Below are positions 33,203 through 43,022 of a stretch of 64,000 bases of DNA, piece by piece. Position numbers and translations under genes: made by a program. Source of the stretch: Synechococcus sp. 8F6 (GTDB lineage Bacteria; Cyanobacteriota; Cyanobacteriia; PCC-6307; Cyanobiaceae); the NCBI RefSeq assembly GCF_002252665.1, contig NZ_NQKZ01000002.1, positions 1 to 64,000 on the forward strand, in the 5' to 3' direction. Position 1 is the stretch's first letter; each line of letters starts with the position of its first letter. The notes below the pieces were generated by a model. That model was not told the DNA's origin. It did not search any database and saw only the letters and a list, made by a program, of their open reading frames with translations.

Positions 33203-36049
33203 TCAGGGGGTGGTTGTTTCAGCTGGGCTGGGGAAGGTCGGGAGGGAGCGGCGGGGGTCCAGCAGGGCCTCGATCGCTTTCTCGAGGGTGGTGTCCATCG
33301 CCACCCGGCTTCCATCACTCACCACCACGCGGGTGAGGGTGGGCAGTCCACCATTGCGAGCCTTGAGATACACCGGCTCCACATAGAGCAGAGCCTCTCC
33401 CACCGGCACCACCAGCAGGTTGCCCTGGATCACTTCCGATCCAGCCCGGTCCCACAAGCCAAACTGCTGGCTGATGCGAGGGTTCTGGTTGATCAGGGCC
33501 TGCACCTGCTCCGGACCGAAAATCTGGGTCTGGGTGGGGAAGCGCAGCAGCACCAACTGGCCGTAGTTGGGCGCATCGCTGCGGGCCGCCAACCAGGCCG
33601 CCAGATTGGGGCGGGCCAGGGGCGTGAGGGGCTGCAACAGCAGGAATTCGGGTGGCAACTCCGGAGCCAGCTGGGCACTCACGTGATAGGGCTTCACCGG
33701 GATCTGGCTGCGGCCATAGAGCTCCTTGGGCACCTGCCAAACGTCGTCGCCGCTGTAAAACACCCGCGGATCGGTGACGTGGTAGCGGAGCAGCTGGGCG
33801 GTTTGGAGCTCGAACTGGCGCTGGGGGTAGCGGATGTGGTTCTGCAGCGGCGCCGGCATGGCCGAAAGGGGCTGAAACAGGCCCGGGAACAGCCGCTGCC
33901 AGCCGGCGATGATCGGGTCGCGTTGATCCGCCACGTAGAGCACGGCAGTGCCGTTGTAGGCATCCACCAGCGCCTTCACCGAGTTGCGCAGATAGCGGAT
34001 ATCGGGATCGCTCGGCACCGCGGCGCTGTAGGGATAGCTGCGGCTGGTGGTGAAGCCCTCCACCATCCAGAACTGGTGCTGGTTGGGGGCGAAGGGACCA
34101 GGATCCTTCAGCTGCACCGACACCAGAACGGGATCGCCTTCGAAGCGCACAAACGGAGCCAGGGTGCGCAACCGCTCGCGCACCTCGCGGCGCAGCAACA
34201 GCCGGGTCTGCGGCGTGATCGCCCCCTGCACCAAGAGCTTCGGTTCCCCCAGGTAGATCGCCGAGGCCAGCCGCCCCCAGGGTGAGCCGATCGGCACCCC
34301 GCCCGACCCGGCGTAGTGGGTGTAGAAATTTTCATCCCCCTGGGGATAGTCAAACTCCTGCACCCGGGTGGGGGCGAGGGCGTAGGGCGATACCAGGGCC
34401 CCGAAGTAGAGGCTGGGCTGGCCGATCGGAATGCCAGCGCGCACATCGGCGGTGGTGATGCCGAGCTGGCTGTTGCCCTGCACCCGCGTGGACGCGCCCA
34501 GGTCGCTGATGAAGTAATCGGGCAGGCCATCAGGACTGCTGGTGTTCACCGGTGAAACGGTAAAGCCGTAGCCGTGGGTGAACACCAGGTGGGTGTTGAG
34601 CCAGGTGCGTGCTGCAGGCGGCAGGGACGCCTGATCGAGCTCCCGTGCCGTGATGATCACCAGTTGGCGCCCCAGCGCAGGGTTGCCACTGAGGCCGTAG
34701 CGATCCACCGCAGCCCCGGAAAAGCGGTAATAGACCCGCAGTTGTTGCAGCTGACGGTTGGTGGACAGCAACGGCTGACTGTCCCAGAGCCGGATGTTGC
34801 GCAGGGTGGCATCGCCCGCCTGCACATCGGCCCGGGTGAGGCGGCGGCGCGGTTTGACAAAGCGGGTGCTGATGTCGTCGAGCTGGAACGCGGCCCGGGT
34901 GGCCCGGATCGAACGGGCCAGGTAGGGGGTTTCCAGCTGCAGTTCCCGGGGTTTGACCAGCAACAGCTGGAGCACGGGAGTGAGCGCGGCTTCCAGCAGC
35001 GGCACCAGCAGCAGGGCCAGCGACACCCCAAGCAGAAGGCCCCCCCGGATCCCCTGCCGCGGCAGGGGAAGCAGCAGGGCCACGGCGGTGAGCACAGCCA
35101 CCACGGCGGCCAGGGTGCGCAAGGGCAGCACCAAGTGCACATCCAACCAACCGGCGCCCGGCACGCTGCCGGCGGTGCTGAGCAAGAGCTGGTGGCGGCC
35201 GAGCCAGAAGCTGCAGGCCACCAGCAACGCCATCAAGGCCAGGGGCCAGCGCAGCCGCAACAGCTGGGCAGCGGAGAAGCCGTGGAAGCGACCGTCGCTG
35301 AGCTGGGGCGGGCGGGCCACGATGCCCCACAGCCCTGCCCCCAAGTGGCAGAGCACCAAGGCGATCAACAGGGTGAGACCAAAGGCCAGGGCGGGAAAGC
35401 GCACCAGCCCAAAGACGATGTCGGCCTGAAGCATGGGCTCGCGCAGGCCGCTGTCCGGGGCGAGCAAGGCCAACGACCACAGACCCCACGCCCTGCCCAG
35501 GGCCGTGGCCGCAGCCAGCGACGCCATCGCCGCCACCAGCCGGGGGGCCGTGCGGGGACGGGCCAGCAGGGCCCCAGCCAGCCCCGCCAGCAGGAGCAGC
35601 AGCGGGGCCGACACGCCACTGAGCACGGTGAGGCCGTGCAACCGGCGGGGATCGAAGGGGTCGACCATCAGGCGCTCGGCCAGCCGCAACAGCAAGGCAA
35701 GCGGCACCAACTGGGCCAGGGCCAGCACCACCAGGCTGGTGGCATAGGGCAGGGGCGCCAGGGCGAAGCGCCGCTCCGGGGCAGCCGCCGGCGCAGGGCG
35801 CCAAAACCGGATCAACCAGCGCTGCTGAGCCAGGCCCACCACCAGGCCAAAGGCAGCCGCAGCCAACTGCAACAGCCAGCGGTGCAGCAGCACCTCCCCC
35901 TTGGCGAATTGCTCAAACCATTGCCACTCCACCCACAGGCGCGCCGCCAGCACAGTGAAACCAGCCAGCAGGGCCAGACCAAGGGCCACGGAGGCCACCT
36001 GGCGGACAGCAGAGGGCGAGGAACGCCTCAGCATGGGGGATCGGGGCAC
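33203..36049 (-). CDS. UPF0182-family large membrane protein
   Basis: A 948-residue protein of UPF0182 (COG1615). The N-terminal third has about seven hydrophobic spans (from VALGLALLAGFTVLAARL); the rest is a large soluble domain with ATRAAFQLDDISTRF, RVQEFDYPQGDENFYTHYAG, SGGVPIG and DKLYVADQ-like text (TAVLYVADQRDPIIAGW). The family is found in cyanobacteria, actinobacteria and archaea and is of unknown function. ATG 36049 is the longest start; ATG 36034 (MLRRSSPS) is equally plausible. Confidence 0.88.
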   Translation of the reverse strand: MPRSPMLRRSSPSAVRQVASVALGLALLAGFTVLAARLWVEWQWFEQFAKGEVLLHRWLLQLAAAAFGLVVGLAQQRWLIRFWRPAPAAAPERRFALAPLPYATSLVVLALAQLVPLALLLRLAERLMVDPFDPRRLHGLTVLSGVSAPLLLLLAGLAGALLARPRTAPRLVAAMASLAAATALGRAWGLWSLALLAPDSGLREPMLQADIVFGLVRFPALAFGLTLLIALVLCHLGAGLWGIVARPPQLSDGRFHGFSAAQLLRLRWPLALMALLVACSFWLGRHQLLLSTAGSVPGAGWLDVHLVLPLRTLAAVVAVLTAVALLLPLPRQGIRGGLLLGVSLALLLVPLLEAALTPVLQLLLVKPRELQLETPYLARSIRATRAAFQLDDISTRFVKPRRRLTRADVQAGDATLRNIRLWDSQPLLSTNRQLQQLRVYYRFSGAAVDRYGLSGNPALGRQLVIITARELDQASLPPAARTWLNTHLVFTHGYGFTVSPVNTSSPDGLPDYFISDLGASTRVQGNSQLGITTADVRAGIPIGQPSLYFGALVSPYALAPTRVQEFDYPQGDENFYTHYAGSGGVPIGSPWGRLASAIYLGEPKLLVQGAITPQTRLLLRREVRERLRTLAPFVRFEGDPVLVSVQLKDPGPFAPNQHQFWMVEGFTTSRSYPYSAAVPSDPDIRYLRNSVKALVDAYNGTAVLYVADQRDPIIAGWQRLFPGLFQPLSAMPAPLQNHIRYPQRQFELQTAQLLRYHVTDPRVFYSGDDVWQVPKELYGRSQIPVKPYHVSAQLAPELPPEFLLLQPLTPLARPNLAAWLAARSDAPNYGQLVLLRFPTQTQIFGPEQVQALINQNPRISQQFGLWDRAGSEVIQGNLLVVPVGEALLYVEPVYLKARNGGLPTLTRVVVSDGSRVAMDTTLEKAIEALLDPRRSLPTFPSPAETTTP

Positions 36050-36196
36050 CGGCCGAGGGTAGGAAGCCCTGGCTCAACAGCAAGCCCAGCAAGCCCCGAG
36101 ACGCGCTCGGACCACTGGCCATGAATACCCGACTTCTGCAATCGGGATTAAGTCGTCGCACCTGGAAGCGCTGTTAGCCTCCTTCGATCGCTGGGC

Positions 36197-37468
36197 GTGA
36201 CTGTGACTGCCACCCTCTCCCGCTCCACCTTCACCGGGCTGCGCTGCAAGGAATGCGGCCATCCTTATGAGGCCGGTGCCCGTCACGTCTGCGAAGACGT
36301 CTGCTTCGGCCCACTGGAGGTCGTCTACGACTACGACGCCATCAAAAACCGCGTCAGCCGCGCCACGATCGAAGCCGGCCCCGCCTCGATCTGGCGCTAC
36401 CGCGAATTTTTGCCGATCGAGGGCGATCCCATTGATGTGGGCACCGGCTTCACGCCCCTGCTCAAGGCGGGCAACCTGGCCAAGCGCCTGGGGCTCAAGA
36501 GCCTCTACATCAAGAATGACGGCGTCAACATGCCGACGCTCTCGTTTAAAGATCGAGTGGTGTCGGTGGCGCTCACCCGCGCTCGCGAGCTGGGCTTCAC
36601 CACGGTGAGCTGTGCCTCCACCGGCAACCTGGCCAATTCCACCGCGGCCATCGCCGCCCACGCCGGCCTTGATTGCTGTGTGTTCATCCCCAGCGATCTG
36701 GAGCTGGGCAAGGTGCTCGGCACCCTGATCTACAACCCCACCCTGATGGCGGTGAAGGGCAACTACGACCAGGTGAATCGCCTGTGCTCGGAAGTGGCCA
36801 ACACCTACGGCTGGGGCTTCGTCAACATCAACCTGCGCCCCTACTACTCCGAGGGCTCGAAAACCCTCGGCTATGAAGTGATCGAGCAGCTGGGCTGGGA
36901 GCTTCCCGACCACATCGTGGCGCCGCTGGCCTCCGGGTCGCTGTTCACCAAGATCCGCAAGGGTTTTGATGAATTCATCAAGTGCAGGCTGGTCGATGAG
37001 AAGCCCGTGCGCTTCAGCGGTGCCCAGGCCGAGGGCTGCAGCCCGATCGCCCAGGCCTTCGCTGAGGGCCGCGACTTCATCACGCCGGTGAAGCCCAACA
37101 CCATCGCCAAGTCGATCGCCATCGGCAACCCGGCCGACGGCCCCTACGCCATCGACATCGCCAACAAGACCGGCGGCTCGATCGCGGCCGTCAGCGATGC
37201 CGAGATCATCGAGGGCATCAAGCTGCTCGCCGAAACCGAGGGCGTGTTCACCGAAACCGCTGGCGGCACCACGATCGCGGTGCTCAAGAAGCTGGTGGAG
37301 CAGGGCAAGATCAACCCCGAAGAGCGCACCGTGGCCTACATCACCGGCAACGGCCTCAAGACAACAGAGGCAGTGGCCGACTGCATCGGCGCGCCCTACA
37401 CGATCGAAGCCCAGCTCGACAGCTTCAAAGCCGCCTGGGCCCAGGCCCAGTCCGCCCAGCAGGCCTGA
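36197..37468 (+). CDS. thrC: Threonine synthase
   Basis: A 423-residue PLP enzyme turning O-phosphohomoserine into threonine. An N-terminal zinc-ribbon-like stretch ([31 protein letters not shown]) precedes the core; PLP Lys is in [19 protein letters not shown], the phosphate loop in [14 protein letters not shown], then [14 protein letters not shown] and [18 protein letters not shown] start 36197. Followed 50 bases later by a ThiS/MoaD-fold gene, a usual pairing in picocyanobacteria. Confidence 0.95.
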   Translation: MTVTATLSRSTFTGLRCKECGHPYEAGARHVCEDVCFGPLEVVYDYDAIKNRVSRATIEAGPASIWRYREFLPIEGDPIDVGTGFTPLLKAGNLAKRLGLKSLYIKNDGVNMPTLSFKDRVVSVALTRARELGFTTVSCASTGNLANSTAAIAAHAGLDCCVFIPSDLELGKVLGTLIYNPTLMAVKGNYDQVNRLCSEVANTYGWGFVNINLRPYYSEGSKTLGYEVIEQLGWELPDHIVAPLASGSLFTKIRKGFDEFIKCRLVDEKPVRFSGAQAEGCSPIAQAFAEGRDFITPVKPNTIAKSIAIGNPADGPYAIDIANKTGGSIAAVSDAEIIEGIKLLAETEGVFTETAGGTTIAVLKKLVEQGKINPEERTVAYITGNGLKTTEAVADCIGAPYTIEAQLDSFKAAWAQAQSAQQA

Positions 37469-37518
37469 TCGCCGGCACCACAACTGACACCGTCCTCCTC
37501 CTCCTTCCCATCCAGCCC

Positions 37519-37794
37519 ATGGCCGTTCAGGTTCTGATCCCCACTCCCCTGCAGAAGTTCACCAACGACGAGGCCAGTGTCGATCTCGAGGCCAGCAGCG
37601 TTGATGGGCTGATCGAGGCACTGGAGGGCCGCTACCCCGGCATCAAGGGGCGCCTTTGCGATGAGGCCGGCAAGCTGCGCCGCTTTCTCAATCTGTACGT
37701 CAACAGCGAGGACATCCGCTTCCTCGACAACCAGGACACGCCCCTCAAGGACGGCGATGAGGTGTCGATCGTGCCCGCGGTGGCCGGCGGCTGA
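37519..37794 (+). CDS. MoaD/ThiS-family sulfur carrier protein
   Basis: A 91-residue beta-grasp protein: [66 protein letters not shown]. The C-terminal Gly-Gly, which is thiocarboxylated in the family, is intact. The partner could be molybdopterin, thiamine or a methionine/threonine-linked pathway such as sulfur transfer to homoserine derivatives, since it follows thrC; this is inference from place only. Confidence 0.88.
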   Translation: MAVQVLIPTPLQKFTNDEASVDLEASSVDGLIEALEGRYPGIKGRLCDEAGKLRRFLNLYVNSEDIRFLDNQDTPLKDGDEVSIVPAVAGG

Positions 37795-37894
37795 ATCGCG
37801 AACGGTGCTCCCTGCAGCAGCACGGCAGCGCTAAAGTCGGGCTCAATAGGTTGGTTCCCACAGCATTAGCCCATCTCGCTTGGAGGCGTTTCCG

Positions 37895-38878
37895 ATGACC
37901 CAAGCCCCGATCCAACCGGGCGACCGCGCCGTTGAAGCCAGCCAGGCCAGCGCGTCCAGCTGGCAGGCCAAAGCCCAGCTGTTCGATTACCGCCAGGCCG
38001 CCAACCCGGTGCGCCCTGGCCTCACCGAACCGATCCGCTACCACCAGTGGTCGCCGGAGCTGCATCAGAGCGGCCCCACGGCGGTGATCCCCCTGGATCT
38101 CAGCGCCGAGCTCGGCTGCAGCGGCCCAGCCACGAGCCCCGCTCTGGCGGCCCATTTCCTACGAATCCAGGCCGGCGAGGGGCTGAAGGCCGCCGCCAAC
38201 GCCACCAGCTCCCTCTTCTACGTGCTCCAAGGCGCCGGGCAGCTGCAGTGGGCGGCTCGTGCCCTGCACTGGGGCGCCGGCGACCTGTTCGTGCTGCCCG
38301 CCGGGGAGGCCCCCCTGCTGCAGGCCGAGCACACCAGCGTTCTCTATTGGGTGCACGACGGCCCCCTGCTCAGCCACCTCGGCGTGGAGGCGACCCAGGC
38401 CCGTTTCGAGCCCGCCCACTACCCGGCCGCCTGGCTGCAGCAGGAACTCGACCAGCTGCTGGCCGACCCCACGGCCGCCCGCAGCAATCGCCTCAGCCTG
38501 CTGCTGGCCAACAGCGACCTGCCCCAGAGCCGCACCGTGACCCACACCCTCTGGGCGATGCTCGGGCTTGTGCCCCCCGGCGCGGTTCAGCCTCCCCATC
38601 GGCACCAATCGGTGGCCCTGGATCTGATCATCGATTGCGACCCTGGCTGCTACACGCTGGTGGGCACCGAGCTCGATGCCAGCGGCGCCATCGCCAATGC
38701 CCGCCGCATCGACTGGCAAGCCGGCGGAGCCTTCATCACCCCCCCGGGCCACTGGCACGCCCACGTCAACAGCAGCAATCGCCTGGCCCGGCTGCTGCCG
38801 ATTCAGGACGCTGGCCTACACACCTATTTGCGCAGCCTCGACATCTGCTTTGCTGGAGGCATCCACAGCGACAGCTGA
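37895..38878 (+). CDS. Bicupin protein, gentisate-dioxygenase-like
   Basis: About 327 residues with two cupin barrels. The first has SSLFYVLQGAGQLQWAARAL with GDLFVLPAGE (no full His set); the second has VPPGAVQPPHRHQSVALDLI (H-x-H metal pair), then ITPPGHWHAHVNSS. The layout resembles gentisate 1,2-dioxygenase and related bicupins, but with only one complete metal site. A GGAGG box lies nine bases before ATG 37895, so this start is sure. Its last 63 bases overlap the converging ftsH end. Confidence 0.78.
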   Translation: MTQAPIQPGDRAVEASQASASSWQAKAQLFDYRQAANPVRPGLTEPIRYHQWSPELHQSGPTAVIPLDLSAELGCSGPATSPALAAHFLRIQAGEGLKAAANATSSLFYVLQGAGQLQWAARALHWGAGDLFVLPAGEAPLLQAEHTSVLYWVHDGPLLSHLGVEATQARFEPAHYPAAWLQQELDQLLADPTAARSNRLSLLLANSDLPQSRTVTHTLWAMLGLVPPGAVQPPHRHQSVALDLIIDCDPGCYTLVGTELDASGAIANARRIDWQAGGAFITPPGHWHAHVNSSNRLARLLPIQDAGLHTYLRSLDICFAGGIHSDS

Positions 38879-40726
38879 GCGGGCTACCACGGCCCGGAAA
38901 GCCTCGCCCTCAATGGTTTCCTCCCGGATCAACAACTCCACCAGCTCGTCCATCAGGGTGCGGCGTGCTTCCAGCAACCCCACAGCCTGATCGAGGGCTC
39001 CGCGGGCCAGATCCCGCACCAAGACGTCGATGCGATTACCGGTTTCCCGGGAGTAGTGGGGCTCCGAGCGCAACCAGTCGCGCCCCAGAAACACCTCCGC
39101 CCCATCCCCCTCCAGAGCCACCGGACCCAGGCTGGAGAAGCCATAGCGGGTGACCATCTCGCGGGCGATGCGCGTCACCATGTCCAGATCGCCACTGGCC
39201 CCCTGGGTCACTTCCCCAGGACCGAACACCACCAGCTCGGCGGCGCGCCCCCCGAGGGCGACCACCAGGCGGGCGCGGAGGTAGGCCTTGCTGATCAGAC
39301 CGGAATCGAGAATCTCCTCATCGGGCATCATCCGGGCGAAGCCGCCAACACCACCGGCCCGGGGCAGCAGGGTCACCTTGTCGAGGGGATCGGCATGGGG
39401 CACCAGGGTGGCGAGCAGGGCATGGCCCACTTCGTGATACGCAATCAAGCGCTTCTTGGCACTGTCCTGCAGGGGTGCCGCTGACAAGCCCATGGTGATC
39501 CGCTCCAGGGCACCGGCCATGGCGGCATCGTCAATTTCGCTCTGGTGGCGGCGGGCCGTGAGGATGGCCGCCTCATTGAGCAGGTTGGAGAGGTCGGCTC
39601 CGGAGAAACCCGGGGTGCGGCTGGCCCAGGCCGACAGCGACACCGCCGCCGCCAGCGGACGGCTGCGGGCGTGGACCGCCAGGATCGCCTCGCGGCCGCG
39701 GCGGTCGGGCAGGTCGACGGTGATGCGGCGATCGAAGCGGCCTGGGCGCATCAGGGCAGCGTCGAGCACGTCGGGGCGGTTGGTGGCGGCCAGCAGAATC
39801 ACGCCGGAGTTGTCGGCGAAGCCATCCATTTCGGTGAGCAGTTGGTTGAGGGTCTGCTCCCGTTCGTCGTTGCCGCCGCCGATGCCAGCACCCCGCTGGC
39901 GGCCGACCGCATCGATCTCATCGATAAAAATGATGCAGGGCGCCTTGGCTTTGGCCTTGCGGAACAGGTCCCGCACCCGACTGGCCCCCACACCCACGAA
40001 CATCTCGACGAATTCGGAGGCGGCCATCGAGAAGAAGGGCACCCCCGCCTCACCGGCGATGGCTCGGGCCAGCAGGGTTTTGCCGGTGCCGGGTGGCCCC
40101 ACCAGCAACACCCCCTTGGGAATCTTGGCGCCGACTGCGGTGAATCGATCGGGCTCCCTCAAGAAGGTGACCACCTCCTGGAGCTCCTCTTTGGCTTCGG
40201 CGATGCCAGCCACGTCTTCAAAGCGCACCGTCACAGCACCATCGGCCTGGAGGCGTGGCTTGCTGCTGCCAAATCCCATCGCCCGGTTGGCCACCTGGGC
40301 CGAGCGACGGATCAGCAGCGCCAGGCCGCCGAGCAGCAACAGCACCAACATGCCGTTGGCCACCAAACCGGCCAAAGCCCCATCGGCGCGATCGTCCCGC
40401 ACCGTGAGCGGCACCTTCGCCTGCTCGGCGGTGCGCAGCAGCAGCTGGTCGTTGCTGAACACCGGCACGGAGGCCTGGCGGCCATCCTCGAAGCGCACCT
40501 GCACCTCGCGCTGGCGCAACGACAATTCCAGGTCCTTGACCTTGCCGGCCCGCAGATCCTTCAGCAGCTGGCTGTAGGAGGGCACCGGTTCACGGGCCGA
40601 CAGGGCGTCCCAGCGAAAGGGCTGCGGGCCTGAAGGAGGATTGCCCGGAGCAGAACTGCCTGAAGACAGGCGTCCCGGAGGAAGACTTCCCGGAGTGAAG
40701 GCGTCCGGAGGAAGGCTGTCGCTCAC
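38816..40726 (-). CDS. ftsH: FtsH-type AAA zinc metalloprotease
   Basis: A membrane AAA protease. From near 40585 the sequence is Fts[16 protein letters not shown], one membrane span [18 protein letters not shown], Walker [14 protein letters not shown], Walker [17 protein letters not shown], the [21 protein letters not shown], and the protease motif YHEVGHALL. The usual first membrane span before PSYSQ is missing, so the protein appears to have a single span. GTG 40726 and GTG 40585 are both possible starts; the longer one includes Pro/Gly-rich pentapeptide repeats. The frame stays open through the antisense of rpmF to 41302, which is not credible. In cyanobacteria FtsH hexamers remove damaged PSII D1. 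Confidence 0.9.
   Translation of the reverse strand: MSDSLPPDAFTPGSLPPGRLSSGSSAPGNPPSGPQPFRWDALSAREPVPSYSQLLKDLRAGKVKDLELSLRQREVQVRFEDGRQASVPVFSNDQLLLRTAEQAKVPLTVRDDRADGALAGLVANGMLVLLLLGGLALLIRRSAQVANRAMGFGSSKPRLQADGAVTVRFEDVAGIAEAKEELQEVVTFLREPDRFTAVGAKIPKGVLLVGPPGTGKTLLARAIAGEAGVPFFSMAASEFVEMFVGVGASRVRDLFRKAKAKAPCIIFIDEIDAVGRQRGAGIGGGNDEREQTLNQLLTEMDGFADNSGVILLAATNRPDVLDAALMRPGRFDRRITVDLPDRRGREAILAVHARSRPLAAAVSLSAWASRTPGFSGADLSNLLNEAAILTARRHQSEIDDAAMAGALERITMGLSAAPLQDSAKKRLIAYHEVGHALLATLVPHADPLDKVTLLPRAGGVGGFARMMPDEEILDSGLISKAYLRARLVVALGGRAAELVVFGPGEVTQGASGDLDMVTRIAREMVTRYGFSSLGPVALEGDGAEVFLGRDWLRSEPHYSRETGNRIDVLVRDLARGALDQAVGLLEARRTLMDELVELLIREETIEGEAFRAVVARSAVAVDASSKADVEAAQIGV
40636..40725. 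repeat. Degenerate 15-bp tandem repeat
   Basis: Six consecutive 15-base units, of which most end in CCCGGAG or CCGGAG (GAGGATTGCCCGGAG, CAGAACTGCCTGAAG, ACAGGCGTCCCGGAG, GAAGACTTCCCGGAG, TGAAGGCGTCCGGAG, GAAGGCTGTCGCTCA). In the ftsH direction they read as pentapeptides such as SLPPG and SSAPG. They lie in the space between the certain ftsH coding part and rpmF. Confidence 0.7.
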
Positions 40727-40813
40727 TGAGTTCAGGCTTTGGCAGGAGCTTAGCGATTTGACGAAAGGCCAGGCGACAACGGAAGATCTTGGTTTGGCAG
40801 TGAGTGTGCGGGG

Positions 40814-40993
40814 ATGGCTGTTCCCAAGAAGAAAACCTCCAAGGGCAAGCGCAATCAGCGCCACGCCACCTGGAAAGGCAAAGCTGCTGTTGCGGCCCAG
40901 AAAGCGCTCTCGATCGGCAAGGCCGTGCTGAGTGGCCGTGCCCAAGGCTTTGTTTATCCCGTGGATGAAGAGGGCGACGACGGCGAAAGCTGA
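40814..40993 (+). CDS. rpmF: 50S ribosomal protein L32
   Basis: A 59-residue basic ribosomal protein beginning [20 protein letters not shown], with the usual L32 start (AVPKKKTSK) and an acidic tail ([11 protein letters not shown]) typical of picocyanobacterial forms. ATG 40814 is preceded by GCGGGG. A TTGACG at 40758 with AAGATC about 19 bases on could be its promoter, placed between it and the divergent ftsH. Its last 40 bases overlap the end of the glycerate kinase gene on the other strand. Confidence 0.93.
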   Translation: MAVPKKKTSKGKRNQRHATWKGKAAVAAQKALSIGKAVLSGRAQGFVYPVDEEGDDGES

Positions 40994-41838
40994 TCGTTCT
41001 GATCCCTGATCCAGCCACCACACCAGCGGCGGCGTCCATCCAGGACAGCCAAACCAGCGGCTTTGTGGATTAGAGGATCCTGGTAGTAACCCGGGGGCAG
41101 CGAGCAGAGGCTGGAGCGCACCAGCCGCTCGAGCGCATCGGATGGAAGCCAGGCAGCGCCACGGCGGCGTTGCCTGGCTTCTGCTTGAAAACGCCAGCGG
41201 CGCGGCAGGTGCCACCACTGCGGACGCAGCAACCAGAGCTGGCTGCATTGATCCCAGAGCGGCTGGTAGGCCTCCAAGGCCTGATCCCAGCGGGATAGCC
41301 ACGTTTGTTCGTCGCTGCTCAGGCCCGCCACCCCATGGGCCTGAAGCTCCAGGAGCCGGGTTGGCCCCAGCGGCCGGCAGCCCAGCAACCAGCCTTCCAG
41401 CAGAAGTACCTCAGCCTCACGGCCGTCGATCCCATCCCGGTCGCCCTGGCCACCGCGCTGGGTTTTGTCAAACCGTGGCAGGTGCAGTAGCCCGCCCGTC
41501 CGCCACTGCTGCAAACAGGCAAGCGCCAAGGCGACGTCGTGGCTGCCCGGAGGCACCCGCGAGACGCCGAAGGGATTGCCGGCCAGGGCCAGCCGGCGCG
41601 GCTCCCAGGGCAGGTAAAAGTCGTCGATGGAGGCCACAGCCAGCTTCAGGCCCCGAGCGGCAGCCCGTTGACGCAGAAGCGCCGCCAGGGTGCTCTTGCC
41701 GGCGCCCACCGGTCCATTGAGGGCCACCACAGGCCGCTGTCCGCCAGCTCCGAGGCGCGCGAGCTCCGCCATCAGCGGCTGAAGCCAGTGGCGATCCAGG
41801 CCTGGATCAATGCTGGGATCCAGCGCAGGGGAGGCCAT
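40954..41838 (-). CDS. Glycerate kinase-like P-loop protein (plant GLYK type)
   Basis: A 294-residue kinase. Walker A is [15 protein letters not shown] (about 39-53); [33 protein letters not shown] and [13 protein letters not shown] follow, a set typical of D-glycerate 3-kinase of the cyanobacterial/plant type, which closes the photorespiratory cycle. The start ATG overlaps the ycf20 stop (ATGA). It is the last gene of a three-gene minus-strand unit with a HAD hydrolase and ycf20. Confidence 0.85.
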   Translation of the reverse strand: MASPALDPSIDPGLDRHWLQPLMAELARLGAGGQRPVVALNGPVGAGKSTLAALLRQRAAARGLKLAVASIDDFYLPWEPRRLALAGNPFGVSRVPPGSHDVALALACLQQWRTGGLLHLPRFDKTQRGGQGDRDGIDGREAEVLLLEGWLLGCRPLGPTRLLELQAHGVAGLSSDEQTWLSRWDQALEAYQPLWDQCSQLWLLRPQWWHLPRRWRFQAEARQRRRGAAWLPSDALERLVRSSLCSLPPGYYQDPLIHKAAGLAVLDGRRRWCGGWIRDQNDQLSPSSPSSSTG

Positions 41839-42185
41839 CAGGTGCCGAGTTTGAAGGCCTCCAGCACCACCGCATACACCGCCCCAACGCGCAGGTTGTC
41901 AACCACCAGCCAGCCCAGGCCAGGCGCCGTCTTCACCAGCCGGCCCCGCAAGCGCACGATCAGCTCCACCAGCAGCACCATCAGCAACACCGCCATGGGC
42001 CGCCCCCCGGGGATGAGCAACAGCACGTAGGCGGTGACGTTGCTGCCGGCGTAGAAACCCAGCAGCAGCGCTAGCAGCACGGTGCTGCGATGGCGCCAGT
42101 TGCCGCGCAGGCTGCCGAGCAGCAGGGCTCCGAGCTGCTCCAGGGCTTGGTTGAAGCGGGTGCGCTGAAGGGGCAGGCGCGTCAC
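41838..42185 (-). CDS. Ycf20-like (DUF565) membrane protein
   Basis: A 115-residue protein with two or three hydrophobic spans. TRFNQALEQLGALLLGSLRGNWR, LLALLLGFYAGSNVTAYVLLL and LRVGAVYAVVLEAFKLGT match the Ycf20/DUF565 family of cyanobacteria and plastids, linked in algae to non-photochemical quenching. GTG start at 42185 overlaps the HAD stop (GTGA), so the three genes are read as one unit. Confidence 0.88.
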   Translation of the reverse strand: MTRLPLQRTRFNQALEQLGALLLGSLRGNWRHRSTVLLALLLGFYAGSNVTAYVLLLIPGGRPMAVLLMVLLVELIVRLRGRLVKTAPGLGWLVVDNLRVGAVYAVVLEAFKLGT

Positions 42186-42949
42186 AGCTGTGGAGCCTCC
42201 AGCAGATCCTGCAGATAGGAGAGCGTGATCTGTCCGCCCTGGCAAGCAGGGCCCCACAACACGCTGGCACCGCTGCCCAGCTGTGTCACCACGGCCCGAG
42301 CCCGGCTGAACCGCTCGGGCGGTTCGGCGCTGCCGTAATGGCTGAGCGTCAGCAGGCAGGCCACCCCGGCCTGATCGGCCGCTGCCAGGCCATTGCCGGA
42401 GTCTTCCAGGGCCAGCGCCGCCCCGGGGGGCAATCCCAGCTGCACCAGGGCGCGCTGGTAGGCCTCGGGATCGGGTTTCTTGCGGGCGACATCGTCGCCG
42501 CACACCCAGACGCTGAAGCAGGGGGCCAACGGACCCAGCAGATGCTCGGCCAGGGCGGCCACGGCCAAGCGGCCGCTGGTGGTGACGATCGCCTGGGGCA
42601 GACCGGCGGCATGCACCGCGGCGATCAGCTCCGCAACACCAGGGCGCAGCTGCAGCTCACCGGCACCCACCAGGGCGGCGTAATGGCGTTGCTTGCGGGC
42701 CTGCAGATCGGCCACCAGCGCGGCCTCGGGCGGGGCCCCCTGCAGCTCCGCCAGGGCGGCGGCAATGCGTTCGCGGCCGCCGCTGATGGCCAGCAGCTCG
42801 CCGTAGCGCAGCCCGTCCCAGTGCAGGGGCACGCCCAGCTCCGCGAAAGCCCGGTTGAAGGCGCGGCGATGGCCGTCCCGTTCCGTCTCCGCCAGGGTGC
42901 CATCGACGTCCCAGAGCAGGGCCCCCAAGGCCATCGGCCGGTGCTGCAT
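42182..42949 (-). CDS. HAD-IA hydrolase, CbbY-like
   Basis: A 255-residue phosphatase: motif I LLWDVDGTLAETERDGHRRAF, cap ISGGRERI, motif II IVTTSGR, motif III Lys in ARKKPDPEAY, motif IV ALEDSGNGLAAADQAG. This is the CbbY/CbbZ group, which removes misfire products such as xylulose bisphosphate in Calvin-cycle organisms. Two early Met codons give 42949 as the start. Confidence 0.88.
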   Translation of the reverse strand: MQHRPMALGALLWDVDGTLAETERDGHRRAFNRAFAELGVPLHWDGLRYGELLAISGGRERIAAALAELQGAPPEAALVADLQARKQRHYAALVGAGELQLRPGVAELIAAVHAAGLPQAIVTTSGRLAVAALAEHLLGPLAPCFSVWVCGDDVARKKPDPEAYQRALVQLGLPPGAALALEDSGNGLAAADQAGVACLLTLSHYGSAEPPERFSRARAVVTQLGSGASVLWGPACQGGQITLSYLQDLLEAPQL

Positions 42950-43022
42950 CTCCGAGTCAGGCTACGGGGATGCATCCGCACGGCAGGCGCCGCACAATGG
43001 CGGGGCCCTGGTTGCGCCGTCG

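Noticed and set aside
34574-36124. Plus-strand 516-codon open frame
   Set aside because: Antisense of the UPF0182 gene; Gln/Gly/His-rich and without any domain.
40727-41302. Longer ftsH start reaching 41302 with a membrane-span-like stretch
   Set aside because: That region is the antisense of rpmF and of the end of the kinase gene; the hydrophobic look comes from the complement of Lys-rich L32 codons.
42855-43022. Upstream start for recJ
   Set aside because: It would overlap the start of the divergent HAD gene, and RecJ homology begins after 43023.
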